DNA of 64,000 nucleotides, from assembly GCA_958295985.1 (NCBI GenBank), contig OY282432.1, positions 992,001-1,056,000 of the forward strand, given 5' to 3'. A model generated the notes under the pieces. The model was not told the DNA's origin. It worked only from the letters and a program-made list of their open reading frames with translations, and did not search any database. This document shows positions 50,557-60,649 of the stretch, in pieces. A program made the translations under genes and the position numbers. How positions within the stretch are numbered: position 1 is the first letter of the stretch; each line of letters opens with the position of its first letter. This DNA comes from an uncultured Candidatus Binatia bacterium. Lineage in GTDB: Bacteria > Desulfobacterota > Binatia > UBA9968 > JAJDTQ01.

Positions 50557-52599
50557 ATGAACCGCCTGGCCAACGAGACGAGCCCGTATCTGTTGCAGCA
50601 CGCCGGCAACCCGGTGGACTGGTTTCCCTGGGGGGAGGAGGCCTTTGCCAAGGCCCGTTCGGAGGACAAGCCTGTACTCCTCAGCATCGGCTACTCGGCC
50701 TGTCACTGGTGCCACGTGATGGAGCACGAGTCCTTCGAGAACGAGTCCATCGCAGCGTTGATGAACGACAACTTCGTCAGCATCAAGGTGGACCGGGAGG
50801 AACGTCCGGATCTGGACGAGATCTACATGAACGCCGTGCAGATGCTGACCAAACGGGGCGGCTGGCCCATGACCGTGTTCCTGACCCCTGAGGGGAAGCC
50901 GTTTTTCGGCGGTACCTACTACCCTCCGGAGGACCGGCAAGGCATGCCGGGGTTCCCCCGGGTGTTGCTGGCGGTGGTGGAGGCCTACCGGAACAAGCCG
51001 CAGGACGTGGCCAGGAACGTCGATCAGATCGTGGCGGCGTTGGACCGCATGAGCGTGCTCAGCGAGACCGGCAACGAATTGAGCGTGGACGTCGTCACAC
51101 GGGGGGCGGACGGCCTGACGCCGGCCTACGATGCCGCCCACGGCGGCTTCGGCAGGGCCCCCAAGTTCCCTAACGCCGGGGTCTACAACCTGTTCCTGCG
51201 GTCGTACCGGCTGTCGGGAAACGAGCGGTACAAGGAGATGATCACCGAGACGCTTCGGAAGATCGCCCAAGGGGGCATGTACGACCAGCTCGGCGGCGGC
51301 TTCCACCGATACTCGGTGGACGACAAGTGGCTCGTGCCCCACTTCGAAAAGATGCTCTACGACAACGGTCAACTCGCACAGGTCTATGCCGAGGCCTACC
51401 GCGTCACCAGGGACGGATTCTTCAAGCGCATCGTCGAAGAGACCCTGGAATACGTGCTGCGGGAGATGTGTCAGCCCGAAGGCGGGTTCTACTCGGCCCA
51501 GGACGCGGACAGCGAGGGCGAGGAAGGCAGGTTCTTCGTGTGGACCCGCGAGGAAGTCCTGGACCTCCTCGGCAAGGAGCACGGCGAGATCTTCTGCCGG
51601 GTCTACGACGTCACGGACCTTGGCAACTTCGAGGGCAAGAACATCCCGCATCCTGTCCTGACCGTCGAGCAGGCGGCAAAGTATTTCAGCAAGGACCGGC
51701 AGGAGATCGAAACGGTGCTGGCGGAGTCCCGGGCGCGTCTTTTCACGGAGCGGGAGAAGCGGGTCAAGCCCTTTCGCGACGAGAAGGTCATCGTCTCCTG
51801 GAACGGCTTGATGCTGTCGGGCGTCGCCGCGGCCTACGCCATCACCGGCGATGGCCGCATCCGGGAGGCGGGCGCCAGGACCGTGGATTTCATCTTCACG
51901 CGCATGTTCGACAAGGGTCTGCTGCTCCACACCTACAAGGACGGGCAGGCCAAGCTGCTCGGCTATCTGGACGACTATGCCTTCCTCACCGCCGGCCTGC
52001 TGGACCTGTTCGAAGCGACTTTCGAGGCCGATCTGCTGGATCGGTCCGCGGCCTTGGCCCGGACCATGGTGGAGGAGTTCTGGGACGAGGCCAACGGCGG
52101 GTTCTTCTATACGGGCAAGTCCCACGAGCAACTCATCAGCCGTACCAAGCCCGGCTTCGACAGCTCCATCCCGTCGGGCAACTCGGTGGCGGCGCAGGTA
52201 CTCCTGCGGCTCTACCACTACACGGGTGAACAGGATCTCCTGGATCGTGCAGAGAAGATCCTGCGCCTTCACTACGAGGTCATGGCCAAGGAGCCGTTCG
52301 GCATGTCCACCATGCTCGCAGCGCTGGACTTCCATCTCTCGAAGCCGGCGGAGATCGTCCTGGTGGCGGGGAAGGATGACCCGGAGGCGCGAGCGTTGGT
52401 GAATCAGGTGCAGGACAGCTACCTGCCCAACAAGACGCTCCGGTGGGTGAGCCCGGACGCGCGCCTGGAGGAAATCTCCCCGCTTCTGGAGGGCAAAACG
52501 CAGATCGACGGCAAGCCGACGGTCTATGTGTGCCGGAACTTCACCTGCGCTCCGCCGGTGGTGGACTGGGCGGGATTGAGCCCGCTGCTGGATGATTAG
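50557..52599 (+). CDS. DUF255 thioredoxin-fold protein (YyaL/SSP411 family)
   Basis: 680 residues. An N-terminal thioredoxin-like domain ([19 protein letters not shown] at the start, CHWC at 49-52) is followed by a long alpha/alpha-barrel domain related to glycosyl hydrolases and N-acylglucosamine epimerases (about 180-600). The family is widespread in bacteria and animals, but its reaction is unknown. The CHWC active site suggests redox chemistry. It is convergent with DAHP synthase; a CCTGATCG-AAT-CGATCAGG palindrome (52641-52659) straddles the end of that gene. Confidence 0.92.
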   Translation: MNRLANETSPYLLQHAGNPVDWFPWGEEAFAKARSEDKPVLLSIGYSACHWCHVMEHESFENESIAALMNDNFVSIKVDREERPDLDEIYMNAVQMLTKRGGWPMTVFLTPEGKPFFGGTYYPPEDRQGMPGFPRVLLAVVEAYRNKPQDVARNVDQIVAALDRMSVLSETGNELSVDVVTRGADGLTPAYDAAHGGFGRAPKFPNAGVYNLFLRSYRLSGNERYKEMITETLRKIAQGGMYDQLGGGFHRYSVDDKWLVPHFEKMLYDNGQLAQVYAEAYRVTRDGFFKRIVEETLEYVLREMCQPEGGFYSAQDADSEGEEGRFFVWTREEVLDLLGKEHGEIFCRVYDVTDLGNFEGKNIPHPVLTVEQAAKYFSKDRQEIETVLAESRARLFTEREKRVKPFRDEKVIVSWNGLMLSGVAAAYAITGDGRIREAGARTVDFIFTRMFDKGLLLHTYKDGQAKLLGYLDDYAFLTAGLLDLFEATFEADLLDRSAALARTMVEEFWDEANGGFFYTGKSHEQLISRTKPGFDSSIPSGNSVAAQVLLRLYHYTGEQDLLDRAEKILRLHYEVMAKEPFGMSTMLAALDFHLSKPAEIVLVAGKDDPEARALVNQVQDSYLPNKTLRWVSPDARLEEISPLLEGKTQIDGKPTVYVCRNFTCAPPVVDWAGLSPLLDD

Positions 52600-52654
52600 T
52601 GTGGAGGGTCGGAGCTTGGACTGCGGGATAGAGTCGAGTCCCTGATCGAATCGA

Positions 52655-53713
52655 TCAGGAGCGCCGGTCGGCCGCGGCGCGGGCGAGGTCTTCGAGCATC
52701 GGTACGGTGGTCTCCCAGTCGATGCAGGCGTCGGTGACGCTTTGGCCGTAGGTCAGAGGAGTGTCGGGTTTGATGTCCTGGCGGCCAGCGACGAGATGGC
52801 TCTCCATCATGACGCCGCAGATGTTGTCGGATCCGGCGGCGACCTGATCGCATACGTCGCTACAGACTTTTGGCTGGCGCAGGTAGTCTTTCTGGCTGTT
52901 GCCGTGGCTACAGTCGATCAGTACGCGGTGCGTAAGGCCGGCGTCGCGTAGCGCTTGCGCGGTGTCATCCACCACGGCCCGGTCGAAGTTGGCGCCGTTG
53001 TTGGAGCCTCGCAGGATGACGTGGCAACTCTCGTTCCCCGACGTGGAGATGATCGCGGCGATCCCCTGGCCGGTGACCCCGAGGAAGTGGTGCGGGTGCC
53101 GCGCGGCCCGCACTCCGTCGATGGCGATCTGGATCGAACCGCCGGTGCCGTTCTTGAACCCCACGGGCATGGACAACCCCGAGGCCAGTTCGCGGTGCAC
53201 CTGGCTCTCGGCCGTGCGCGCGCCGATGGCGCCCCATGACACCAGGTCGGCCGTGAACTGGGGAGTGATGGTATCCAGGAACTCCGATCCTGCTGCCAAC
53301 CCCATGTTGGCGAGATCGAGCAACAAGCCCCGGGCGAGTCGCAATCCCTGGTTGATGTTGAAGCTCCCGTCGAGATTGGGGTCGTTGATGAGGCCTTTCC
53401 ATCCCACCGTCGTGCGAGGTTTTTCGAAATAGACACGCATGATGACGAGCAGGTCTTCGGCAAGACGATCGGCTTCCCGCTTCAGACGGCCGGCGTACTC
53501 GATTGCGGCCTTGGAGTCGTGTATGGAGCAAGGGCCGGCGATGACCAGGAGTCGCTGGTCGCGACCGCTGAGAATGTCGCCGATCTCACGGCGGGCAGTG
53601 GTGACCGTCGCGGTGGCCCGGTCGGTGATCGGCAATTCTTCGTCCAGCAAAATCATCGGCGGGACCAAGGGACGTAGATTCTCGATTCTGAGGTCGTCTG
53701 TAGCTCGTTTCAT
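52655..53713 (-). CDS. 3-Deoxy-7-phosphoheptulonate synthase, type I (AroFGH-like)
   Basis: 352 residues, matching E. coli AroG/F/H in length. Visible motifs: LLVIAGPCSIHD (about 54-65), RVYFEKPRTTVGWKG (92-106), GSNNGANF and IDCSHGNSQKDY. It condenses phosphoenolpyruvate with erythrose 4-phosphate, entering the shikimate pathway. Which aromatic amino acid inhibits it cannot be told. It stands alone. The upstream 186-base gap to mnmE holds divergent promoters and a tandem repeat. Confidence 0.95.
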   Translation of the reverse strand: MKRATDDLRIENLRPLVPPMILLDEELPITDRATATVTTARREIGDILSGRDQRLLVIAGPCSIHDSKAAIEYAGRLKREADRLAEDLLVIMRVYFEKPRTTVGWKGLINDPNLDGSFNINQGLRLARGLLLDLANMGLAAGSEFLDTITPQFTADLVSWGAIGARTAESQVHRELASGLSMPVGFKNGTGGSIQIAIDGVRAARHPHHFLGVTGQGIAAIISTSGNESCHVILRGSNNGANFDRAVVDDTAQALRDAGLTHRVLIDCSHGNSQKDYLRQPKVCSDVCDQVAAGSDNICGVMMESHLVAGRQDIKPDTPLTYGQSVTDACIDWETTVPMLEDLARAAADRRS

Positions 53714-53788
53714 GGCGCTCCAACCATTGTATCTAACACAGTTTTTCAGCAGAGGCGAACAAAGGGGGGCGGCTGATGACGCGACAAC

Positions 53789-53828
53789 GGTACGAGCCGT
53801 GGAAAACCGGTACGAGCCGTGAGAAACC
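53789..53828. repeat. Tandem 20-base repeat, two near-identical units
   Basis: GGTACGAGCCGTGGAAAACC (53789-53808) is followed at once by GGTACGAGCCGTGAGAAACC (53809-53828), two changes apart. It is in the divergent gap between DAHP synthase and mnmE. Confidence 0.85.
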
Positions 53829-53861
53829 GCTGCACCTCACGCACACCGAGGTCGGATGAGA

Positions 53862-53867
53862 TATAAT
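53862..53867 (+). promoter_or_regulatory. Candidate -10 box of the mnmE operon
   Basis: A perfect TATAAT lies 32 bases before the mnmE ATG. No good -35 is seen at the right spacing, so the promoter is only partly supported. Confidence 0.4.
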
Positions 53868-53899
53868 GAGCAGGACGTGAAGAAGTCGGACGTTCCCTT

Positions 53900-55267
53900 A
53901 TGTACAAGGCTGATACCATTGCAGCAGTGGCCACGCCCCCGGGAGAAGGGGGAGTGGCCATGGTCCGCTTGAGCGGTCCGGATGCCAAGCACATCGGCCG
54001 GGAGATCCTCGCCCGAGAGGACGTCGAGTGGAAGTCGCACCGGTTGTATTACGGGAAGGTTCGGGATCCGGCTCGTGGCTCTCTCGTGGACGAGGTGATG
54101 TTCGCGTTTCTCCAGGGGCCCAGGAGCTATACGGGCGAGGACACCGTGGAGATACACTGCCACGGAGGCCCCTTTGTGGTTCGGCAGTTACTTGGTCTGG
54201 TGCTGGCGCGGGGAGCGCGGTATGCGGAACCCGGAGAGTTTACCAAAAGAGCTTTTTTGAATGGGCGGTTGGATTTGACCCAGGCCGAAGCCGTGCTGGA
54301 CCTTATCCGTTCGCGCACGGACAAGGCTGTTGATGTGGCTTTGGGCCAGATGGAGGGCGGCCTGTCCCAGGAGGTACAGGGGCTCCGGGAACAACTGGTG
54401 GATGCACTCGTTCAAGTGGAGGCGGCGATAGACTTCCCGGAAGAAGAAATCGAGCTGCTCCAGCGCGAAGAGTTGGCCCGGAAGGTTGTTGGGATCGTTG
54501 ATAAAATCACCCTCCTCGTGGACAGTTATGAGTGGGGTCGGCTGATTCGGGAGGGCGTCCGGGTATGCATCGTAGGGCGCCCGAACGTCGGCAAGTCGAG
54601 CCTGATGAACGCACTGCTGGGGGTAGACCGGGCGATTGTCACTGCGACGCCGGGGACCACCCGTGATTTCATAGAAGAGACAGTGAACCTCAACGGGTTA
54701 CCCGTGGTCTTGTGGGACACCGCCGGCATCCGAGACAGGACCGAAGGTGTGGAGCAGATCGGCATCGACGTGACTCTCGAAAGACTCGCGGAAAGCCAGG
54801 GGTGCGTACTGGTCCTCGATGGGTCGTCGCCGCTTACCGGTGAAGACATGGATGTGATGGAGAGAGTGCGGGAAAGGCAGGGGCTCGTCGTCATCAACAA
54901 ATTTGATCTGCAACAGAGGATCGAGCGGCCGGCCGTTTCGGACTGTCTCCCTGGTCTGCAACAGGTTGAGGTGTCGGCGCTGACCAACCAAGGGCTGGAT
55001 GGATTGAAGGCTGCCTTGCGCGATTGCTTCCTGGACTCCGCGGAAGAGCCGGAGGTGGTCGTAACCAATGTTCGCCACAAAGCCGCGCTGGAACGGGCAC
55101 GGGTGAGCCTGGTGGAGGTCCATCGTGCAATAGATCAGGGTATGCCGCCCGACATCGTAGCGGTGGACTTGCAGGAGGCCCGCGATAGTCTGGAGGAAAT
55201 CATCGGCACCGTAACCAACGACGACATTCTCGACCGTATTTTCTCACAGTTTTGCATCGGGAAGTAG
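53900..55267 (+). CDS. mnmE: tRNA modification GTPase MnmE
   Basis: 455 residues. An N-terminal tetrahydrofolate-binding domain (YKADTIAAVATPPGEGG), a helical domain, and an inserted G domain with P-loop GRPNVGKSS, DTAG and NKFD. The chain ends with FCIGK, whose cysteine is needed for the reaction. With MnmG it makes the 5-carboxymethylaminomethyl group on wobble U34 of several tRNAs. It is first in the mnmE-mnmG-rsmG-parA-parB row. Confidence 0.96.
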   Translation: MYKADTIAAVATPPGEGGVAMVRLSGPDAKHIGREILAREDVEWKSHRLYYGKVRDPARGSLVDEVMFAFLQGPRSYTGEDTVEIHCHGGPFVVRQLLGLVLARGARYAEPGEFTKRAFLNGRLDLTQAEAVLDLIRSRTDKAVDVALGQMEGGLSQEVQGLREQLVDALVQVEAAIDFPEEEIELLQREELARKVVGIVDKITLLVDSYEWGRLIREGVRVCIVGRPNVGKSSLMNALLGVDRAIVTATPGTTRDFIEETVNLNGLPVVLWDTAGIRDRTEGVEQIGIDVTLERLAESQGCVLVLDGSSPLTGEDMDVMERVRERQGLVVINKFDLQQRIERPAVSDCLPGLQQVEVSALTNQGLDGLKAALRDCFLDSAEEPEVVVTNVRHKAALERARVSLVEVHRAIDQGMPPDIVAVDLQEARDSLEEIIGTVTNDDILDRIFSQFCIGK

Positions 55268-55382
55268 CGTCGCTTACTTGGACAGGCTCTTGGGTGGGAC
55301 GGCAAGCTGCCGGCCGCCAAGGCGTGGAAATTTATCGGGAAACTTGGCACAATCGGGGTCGTGAACAGTCAGTCGGCGAGGT

Positions 55383-57281
55383 ATGTTTCACGTGAAACAA
55401 TCAGGTAAGGCAAAAGGCAGGATCTACGACGTCATTGTAGTCGGAGCCGGACATGCAGGCATTGAAGCCTCTTTGGCGGCTGCTCGCATGGGGTTCGACA
55501 CGTTGATGTTGACCTTGAACCTCGACCATATCGGCCAGATGTCGTGTAATCCTGCCATTGGCGGCATCGGGAAAGGTCATCTCGTCAAGGAAATAGACGC
55601 GCTTGGCGGCGAGATGGCCCGGGCCATCGACGAGACCGGTATCCAGTTCCGCGTGCTTAACACGAGGAAGGGGCCGGCCGTCCGGGCATCTCGTGCCCAG
55701 GCGGACAAGGCCCTTTACCGCCAGCGAATGAAACGTGTGCTGGAGAACTGCGAGAATCTGACCCTCAAGCAAGCCAGCGTCGAGGCGCTCCTGTATGACG
55801 ACGGGCGGGTCACAGGCGTCGAATCCCAGATGGGAGAGGTATTCGAGGCCAAGAAGACCATCTTGACCACCGGGACGTTTCTCCAGGGCGTTATCCACGT
55901 GGGCGATCGCAATTATTCCGCCGGCCGGGCCGGGGATTTTGCCGCCCAAGGCCTGAGCGGATGTTTGAGTGCGTTGGGTCTACGGCTGGGCCGGCTCAAG
56001 ACCGGCACCTGTCCGCGTCTAAACGCCCAAACCATTGATTATTCCAAGCTTTCTGTGCAGTATGGCGACGAAAGGCCCGTACCGTTCTCCTTTGGCACGG
56101 AGAGAATCGAGCAGAAACAGATCCCCTGCCATATTACGTACACCAACCCCGCCACCCACGAGATCATCCGAGCGGCGATCCACCGCTCGCCCATGTACTC
56201 CGGAGTCATCAAGAGCCGCGGACCGCGTTACTGTCCGTCCATCGAAGACAAGGTGGTGCGTTTCGCCGACAAGCAAAGGCACCAGATCTTTCTTGAGCCC
56301 GAGGGCCATGACACGGTGGAAGTCTATCCGAACGGCATATCCACCAGTCTTCCGCTCGATGTTCAGGTCGAGATGGTCCACAGCATCGAAGGCCTGGAGG
56401 ACGCCGAGATCATGAGGCCCGGCTATGCCATCGAGTATGACTATGTGGAACCGACCCAACTGAAGCCGACCCTGGAGACCAAAGCCCTCGACAGCCTCTA
56501 CCTGGCCGGCCAGATCAACGGAACGACGGGATATGAGGAGGCCGCGAGCCAGGGCCTCATCGCCGCCATCAACGCCGTCCTGAGCATCCGCGGGGAAGAG
56601 CCGTTGGTGCTTTCACGCGACCAGGCCTATATCGGCGTGCTGATCGACGATCTCGTAACCAAGGGAACGGACGGCGAACCCTACCGGATGTTTACCTCCC
56701 GCGCCGAATACCGCTTGTTGCTCCGAGAGGACAATGCGGACCTACGCCTGACTGAGTTGAGCCACCGCATCGGGCTCGTCACCCCGGAGGCACACGCGCG
56801 GACCGCCGGAAAACAGGACCGGATCAACGGGTTGACTGAAAGACTCGAGACGACGCGTATCAATCCGTCGCAATCAGTCCAGGCCCGGCTCAGCACCCTG
56901 AGGACGGCGCCCATCCGAAACATTTCATCGTTGGCGCAACTGCTACGTCGTCCCGAGCTAACCTTCCGAGATTTGGCGACTTTCTGTCCCGAATTGCTGG
57001 ACGTGCCAGCCGACGTGGCGCTGCAGGTGGAGGTCGCCATCAAGTACAGCGGTTACGTCGAACGACAGGCCCAGGGCCTCAAGCGATTCCAGAAGATGGA
57101 GAACGTAACACTGCCCAAAGACCTGGATTACGCCAGGATCAACGGACTTTCCCGTGAAATAAAGGAAAAACTGACCCACGTGCGGCCGCGGTCCCTGGGA
57201 CAGGCCTACAGGATTTCGGGTGTGACACCGGCAGCCATCTCCGCGCTTTCCCTATATCTTTACAAGATGAAAGCAGGCTGA
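55383..57281 (+). CDS. mnmG: tRNA U34 carboxymethylaminomethyl synthesis protein MnmG
   Basis: 632 residues. FAD-binding [19 protein letters not shown] near the N-terminus (GxGxxG) and the second family block ... [18 protein letters not shown]. The C-terminal helical part binds MnmE and tRNA. The reading frame starts MFHVKQ because its first codons lie inside a parS site (55384-55399). It is therefore both the start of a gene and a chromosome-segregation site. No strong ribosome site is seen, since the spacer before the ATG is AGTCAGTCGGCGAGGT. Confidence 0.96.
   Translation: MFHVKQSGKAKGRIYDVIVVGAGHAGIEASLAAARMGFDTLMLTLNLDHIGQMSCNPAIGGIGKGHLVKEIDALGGEMARAIDETGIQFRVLNTRKGPAVRASRAQADKALYRQRMKRVLENCENLTLKQASVEALLYDDGRVTGVESQMGEVFEAKKTILTTGTFLQGVIHVGDRNYSAGRAGDFAAQGLSGCLSALGLRLGRLKTGTCPRLNAQTIDYSKLSVQYGDERPVPFSFGTERIEQKQIPCHITYTNPATHEIIRAAIHRSPMYSGVIKSRGPRYCPSIEDKVVRFADKQRHQIFLEPEGHDTVEVYPNGISTSLPLDVQVEMVHSIEGLEDAEIMRPGYAIEYDYVEPTQLKPTLETKALDSLYLAGQINGTTGYEEAASQGLIAAINAVLSIRGEEPLVLSRDQAYIGVLIDDLVTKGTDGEPYRMFTSRAEYRLLLREDNADLRLTELSHRIGLVTPEAHARTAGKQDRINGLTERLETTRINPSQSVQARLSTLRTAPIRNISSLAQLLRRPELTFRDLATFCPELLDVPADVALQVEVAIKYSGYVERQAQGLKRFQKMENVTLPKDLDYARINGLSREIKEKLTHVRPRSLGQAYRISGVTPAAISALSLYLYKMKAG
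55384..55399. other. parS site inside the mnmG start
   Basis: TGTTTCACGTGAAACA, exact match to the consensus ParB-binding palindrome. It begins at the second base of the mnmG start codon. Confidence 0.95.
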
Positions 57282-57326
57282 GCCCACCGAAACCACCCTT
57301 TACCCTTCCCTTTCGCGCAGGAGCTC

Positions 57327-58022
57327 ATGGTATCCCGGAAGGAGCCACACGACACCGAGAACGAGGAACTCCTGATCACCGGCGCCAAGTTTCTTGGTTT
57401 CGAACTCACACCACAGCAGATCGGCGCGTTTGGCCGGTATCGGTCGCTCCTTTCGTTCTGGAACAGCCGCCTGAACCTTACGGCCGTCCGCCAGCCGGAA
57501 CTCGTCGTACGTCTTCATTTCCTGGATTGTCTTTCCGTAGTACCCATCTTGAGGCGTGACGGCAGCATTCTGGACGTCGGTAGCGGAGCGGGATTTCCCG
57601 GAATTCCTATCAAGCTGATGCTTCCCGACAAACGTGTGTATCTGGTAGAGCCGCGCCGCAAGCGTGCGAATTTCTTGAGACACGCCATGCGGGTCCTGAA
57701 GCTCACAGATGTCCATGTGATCGAGAGCCGCCTGGAGGATCTATCTGCACAACCAATACCACCCATGGAAGAGACCATTACCCGCGGGCTTTCTGATACT
57801 CGCGGGTTCCTGAAGGTGAGCGGAGAGTTGCTGGCGCCAAGCGGCATCGCCATCCTCATGCAAGGTCCAAAAGGAGCCGCTGTTCTGGACGATCTCCGAG
57901 GTAGCCTTTCAGGGTGTGGGCTCATTGAACGGCAAAGCATCCGCTTCGAGCTGCCTTTCGGCGGAGAGCGAAGAACCGTGCTGACTTTCCAAAAAATGCA
58001 AAGAGCGTCGCCGGAATCATGA
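57327..58022 (+). CDS. rsmG: 16S rRNA (guanine-527-N7) methyltransferase RsmG
   Basis: 231 residues. SAM-binding Rossmann motif ILDVGSGAGFPGIPIKLM and the following VEPRRKRANFLRHAMRVL fit RsmG (GidB), which methylates G527 in the 16S rRNA 530 loop. Loss gives low-level streptomycin resistance in other bacteria. The gene sits 45 bases after mnmG, as in the usual gid arrangement. The C-terminus has a few extra charged residues. Confidence 0.95.
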   Translation: MVSRKEPHDTENEELLITGAKFLGFELTPQQIGAFGRYRSLLSFWNSRLNLTAVRQPELVVRLHFLDCLSVVPILRRDGSILDVGSGAGFPGIPIKLMLPDKRVYLVEPRRKRANFLRHAMRVLKLTDVHVIESRLEDLSAQPIPPMEETITRGLSDTRGFLKVSGELLAPSGIAILMQGPKGAAVLDDLRGSLSGCGLIERQSIRFELPFGGERRTVLTFQKMQRASPES

Positions 58023-58047
58023 CCGGCCCGCGAGCGCTCCACAATCA

Positions 58048-58063
58048 TGTTTCACGTGAAACA
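58048..58063. other. Second parS site, upstream of parA
   Basis: TGTTTCACGTGAAACA, identical to the first site, 141 bases before the parA start. ParB bound here would sit over the parA promoter region and could regulate it. Confidence 0.95.
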
Positions 58064-58203
58064 CGGGCCTTCCTTTTCGGTTCCGGGCGTGGTAGGAGCC
58101 TGTCTGAGTAAGGCAACAGTCTACTGCGAGGCATGGAAATGGGTCCAGGCTCCTGGAAAAGAAGCGTCTGGAAATATCGTAACCTATTGATTATAAATCA
58201 CTT

Positions 58204-58986
58204 TTGGGAAAGATCATCGCCATAGCCAATCAGAAGGGCGGGGTTGGGAAGACCACCACGGCGGTGAATCTCGGCGCGTCTCTGGCAGTCGCTACGAAGA
58301 GGGTCCTGATCGTGGACATGGACCCGCAGGGCAATAGCACGACAGGTTTCGGAGTCGATCCCAAGTCTCTCAACAAGAGCATCTACGACGTGATGCTCGA
58401 GAATTGTTTCGTCACCGAGGCACTCTGCGCCACGCAAATGCCTTCGCTGTTCCTGTTGCCTGCCAACCGCGATCTGGTGAGCGCGGAACTTCAGATGATC
58501 GACATGGAAAACCGCATTGGGCGGCTTAGACAATCTCTGGAGACCGTCAGGTATCGGTTCGACTACATCCTGCTGGATTGTCCGCCGTCCCTGGGGCTTC
58601 TCACTCTCAATGCGTTGGTTGCCGCCGATTCGCTGCTGGTCCCCCTTCAGTGCGAGTACTATGCCCTAGAAGGCCTCAGTGCCGTTCTGGACACGATGAA
58701 GCGTGTACAGAGATCCTACCATCAACACCTCCAGTTCGAGGGGGTCGTCCTTTGCATGTATGACGGGCGCAGCAATCTCTCGGCACAGGTGGCTGAAGAC
58801 GTTCGAAGCCACTTTCCCGGCAATGTCTTCCGTACCGTCATCCCCCGAAACGTTCGGCTGAGCGAAAGTCCCAGCCATGGAATGCCGACACTGCTCTACG
58901 ATGCCCGTTCGACAGGGGCACGGAGCTACCTGAGCCTCGCTGCCGAATTGATGGGTCAAAAGGAGCAAAGTCATGCAGAAGAATAG
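58204..58986 (+). CDS. parA: Chromosome-partitioning ATPase ParA/Soj
   Basis: 260 residues. Deviant Walker [10 protein letters not shown] and the [16 protein letters not shown] block mark the ParA/Soj family. It binds DNA non-specifically in the ATP form and, with ParB at parS, moves the origins apart. The start is TTG (58204-58206), set by the family N-terminus [12 protein letters not shown]; no ATG or clear ribosome site is available upstream. The stop overlaps the parB ATG by 14 bases. Confidence 0.94.
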   Translation: MGKIIAIANQKGGVGKTTTAVNLGASLAVATKRVLIVDMDPQGNSTTGFGVDPKSLNKSIYDVMLENCFVTEALCATQMPSLFLLPANRDLVSAELQMIDMENRIGRLRQSLETVRYRFDYILLDCPPSLGLLTLNALVAADSLLVPLQCEYYALEGLSAVLDTMKRVQRSYHQHLQFEGVVLCMYDGRSNLSAQVAEDVRSHFPGNVFRTVIPRNVRLSESPSHGMPTLLYDARSTGARSYLSLAAELMGQKEQSHAEE

Positions 58987-59836
58987 ACTCGGGCGGGGTC
59001 TCGAGGCCCTGCTCCCGAACAATGAACCGGTAGTGGAGGATTCCCCCTCGGAGACGCCGCCCCTGGCAGTCTCCCCTTCGTTGATCGTACCGAATCCGAA
59101 CCAGCCGAGGCGAGTCTTCGACGATGCGAAGATAGAGGAACTGGCCAGTTCAATAGAGTCCAGCGGCATGCTCCAACCTTTGGTTGTGCGCACCAGAGCA
59201 GGCGGCTACGAATTGATCGCGGGCGAGCGGCGGCTGCGCGCCGCGCGGAGGCTTGGACTCTCAGAAGTACCTATTATCATTCATGAAACGCCCGATCCGA
59301 ACTCGTTGCTGCTGGCCCTGATCGAGAACCTCCAACGTGAGGACCTGAACCCCATCGAGGAAGCGGCCGCCTTCGCCGAGCTCCAGGAACAATTCGACCT
59401 GACTCAGGAACAGGTGGCGGAAAAGGTCGGCAGGAGCCGGTCCGCGGTCGCCAACTCGTTGAGGCTCCTGTCCCTGCCCGACCAGGTCAAGGAACACGTC
59501 GCTCGCGGCGAGTTGGCCGCGGGTCAAGCCCGGGCACTCCTGGGCCTTAACGACCGATCGATGCTGGCAGGGGCCGCCCGCGAGGTCATGGCCAAGGAAC
59601 TGTCAACCCGCGAAACCGAAGCCCTGGTCAAGCGACTGAATGGCGCGGGACGGACAAAAACCGAAAACCGTCTCGATCCCGACCTGTCGAACTTGGTTGA
59701 AACGTTGCAGCGCCGCCTCGGCACCCGCGTCAGGCTCATGCACCGAGCCCGTGACGACAAGGGAAAGCTGGAAATCGAGTATTATTCGCAGGACGACCTG
59801 GACCGGATTGCTGCCATGATGATGGGAAACGGGTAG
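58973..59836 (+). CDS. parB: Chromosome-partitioning protein ParB/Spo0J
   Basis: 287 residues with AAGGAGC upstream of the ATG. An N-terminal [10 protein letters not shown] leader contacts ParA. A ParB/Srx-type CTP-binding domain follows ([16 protein letters not shown]), then a helix-turn-helix that recognises parS ([23 protein letters not shown]) and a C-terminal dimerisation domain. Its two sites are in this window at 55384 and 58048. Confidence 0.95.
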   Translation: MQKNRLGRGLEALLPNNEPVVEDSPSETPPLAVSPSLIVPNPNQPRRVFDDAKIEELASSIESSGMLQPLVVRTRAGGYELIAGERRLRAARRLGLSEVPIIIHETPDPNSLLLALIENLQREDLNPIEEAAAFAELQEQFDLTQEQVAEKVGRSRSAVANSLRLLSLPDQVKEHVARGELAAGQARALLGLNDRSMLAGAAREVMAKELSTRETEALVKRLNGAGRTKTENRLDPDLSNLVETLQRRLGTRVRLMHRARDDKGKLEIEYYSQDDLDRIAAMMMGNG

Positions 59837-59885
59837 CGCCGGCCAACGGAGGTCAACGGTGTCCCGGCCCACTCGGCACGCTCTT

Positions 59886-59914
59886 TTGACAAGCACAGGG
59901 GTGAATGCTATAGA
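59886..59914 (+). promoter_or_regulatory. Consensus sigma-70 promoter before the atp genes
   Basis: TTGACA (59886-59891), exactly 17 bases, TATAGA (59909-59914). It is the best promoter match in the window. Transcription would start about 300 bases before atpF'. Confidence 0.7.
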
Positions 59915-59983
59915 CCGACCTGTCCGTGGTTGGCAGTTGGAAGAGGGTTTCCTTTCCTCAGACTGCAAGCGGCGACTCCGCGG

Positions 59984-60005
59984 GCGCGGCCCCACAGGGC
60001 CGCGC
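59984..60005 (+). promoter_or_regulatory. Stable hairpin in the atp leader
   Basis: GCGCGGCCC (59984-59992) and GGGCCGCGC (59997-60005), perfect nine-base stem with a CACA loop, no T-run. It could control atp expression or stabilise the message. Confidence 0.5.
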
Positions 60006-60220
60006 ATCCGTGGAACAACCGGGCAGACTATCGAGGCGTTCCCTTTCCGGGAACTTCACTCCGTTTTTGCGGTTGACGTCGGAGAGCAAACACGGGGAAG
60101 GAACGACGACTATATCGAGGCCAGAGGCTACCTGACGACATCTCGGTTCACGCCATCTCCGTATTTCCTTTGACCCGGGCTCACGTCCGAGTCCGGCGTC
60201 ATCAGCACCGAATCCGAAGC

Positions 60221-60649
60221 ATGATCAGCATAGACTTTTCCCTGGTGGTCCAAATTGTCCTGTTCCTGATCCTCTGGAGCATTCTGCGCCGGGTCCTGTT
60301 CGGGCCCGTGGGGCGTCTGATGGCGGAACGGGAACGCAGGACCGAGGGTGCGCACGCCGAAGCCCGCTCCATGGTCGAGGAAGGCAAGGAGTTGCAGGCG
60401 CAATACGACGCGGCCATTGCCAAGGCGCGCGCCGAAGGGGAAGTCATCAAGAGCGAGATAAGGGAGGAGGCGCTCAAGGCACGCAACGTCATCCTCTCGC
60501 AGGGACGCGACGTCGCGACCCGGAAGATCCAGGAGATAAGGGAAGAGGTCCAGAAGGAAATGGAAGCGGCGCGCCGCGTCGCCTCGACCAACGCCGACGC
60601 GCTGGCGCAGCAGATGGCGGAGAAGGTCCTGGGCCGGAAGCTGACATGA
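60221..60649 (+). CDS. atpF': ATP synthase subunit b' (second b-type stator subunit)
   Basis: 142 residues from ATG 60221. One N-terminal membrane helix (about 6-20, FSLVVQIVLFLILWSIL) and a long charged coiled coil (28-140) form half of the stator stalk that ties F1 to Fo. Bacteria with two different b subunits include photosynthetic and deltaproteobacterial groups. It ends in an ATGA overlap with the next gene. The subunit a and c genes are not in this segment, as expected for a split atp locus. Confidence 0.9.
   Translation: MISIDFSLVVQIVLFLILWSILRRVLFGPVGRLMAERERRTEGAHAEARSMVEEGKELQAQYDAAIAKARAEGEVIKSEIREEALKARNVILSQGRDVATRKIQEIREEVQKEMEAARRVASTNADALAQQMAEKVLGRKLT

Larger units (their letters stand above)
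59837..60220 (+). other. 384-base leader between parB and the ATP synthase genes
   Basis: It holds a consensus promoter (59886-59914), a GC hairpin (59984-60005) and about 300 bases of possible untranslated leader. A 104-codon open frame (59859-60173) has no coding character. The bactofilin gene often found here in related genomes is absent. Confidence 0.6.

Noticed and set aside
50539-52335. 598-codon minus-strand frame opposite the DUF255 gene
   Set aside because: Shadow frame without recognisable domains.
59859-60173. 104-codon open frame in the atp leader
   Set aside because: Arg/Gly-rich, no ribosome site, and it lies largely downstream of a promoter and across a hairpin; more likely untranslated.
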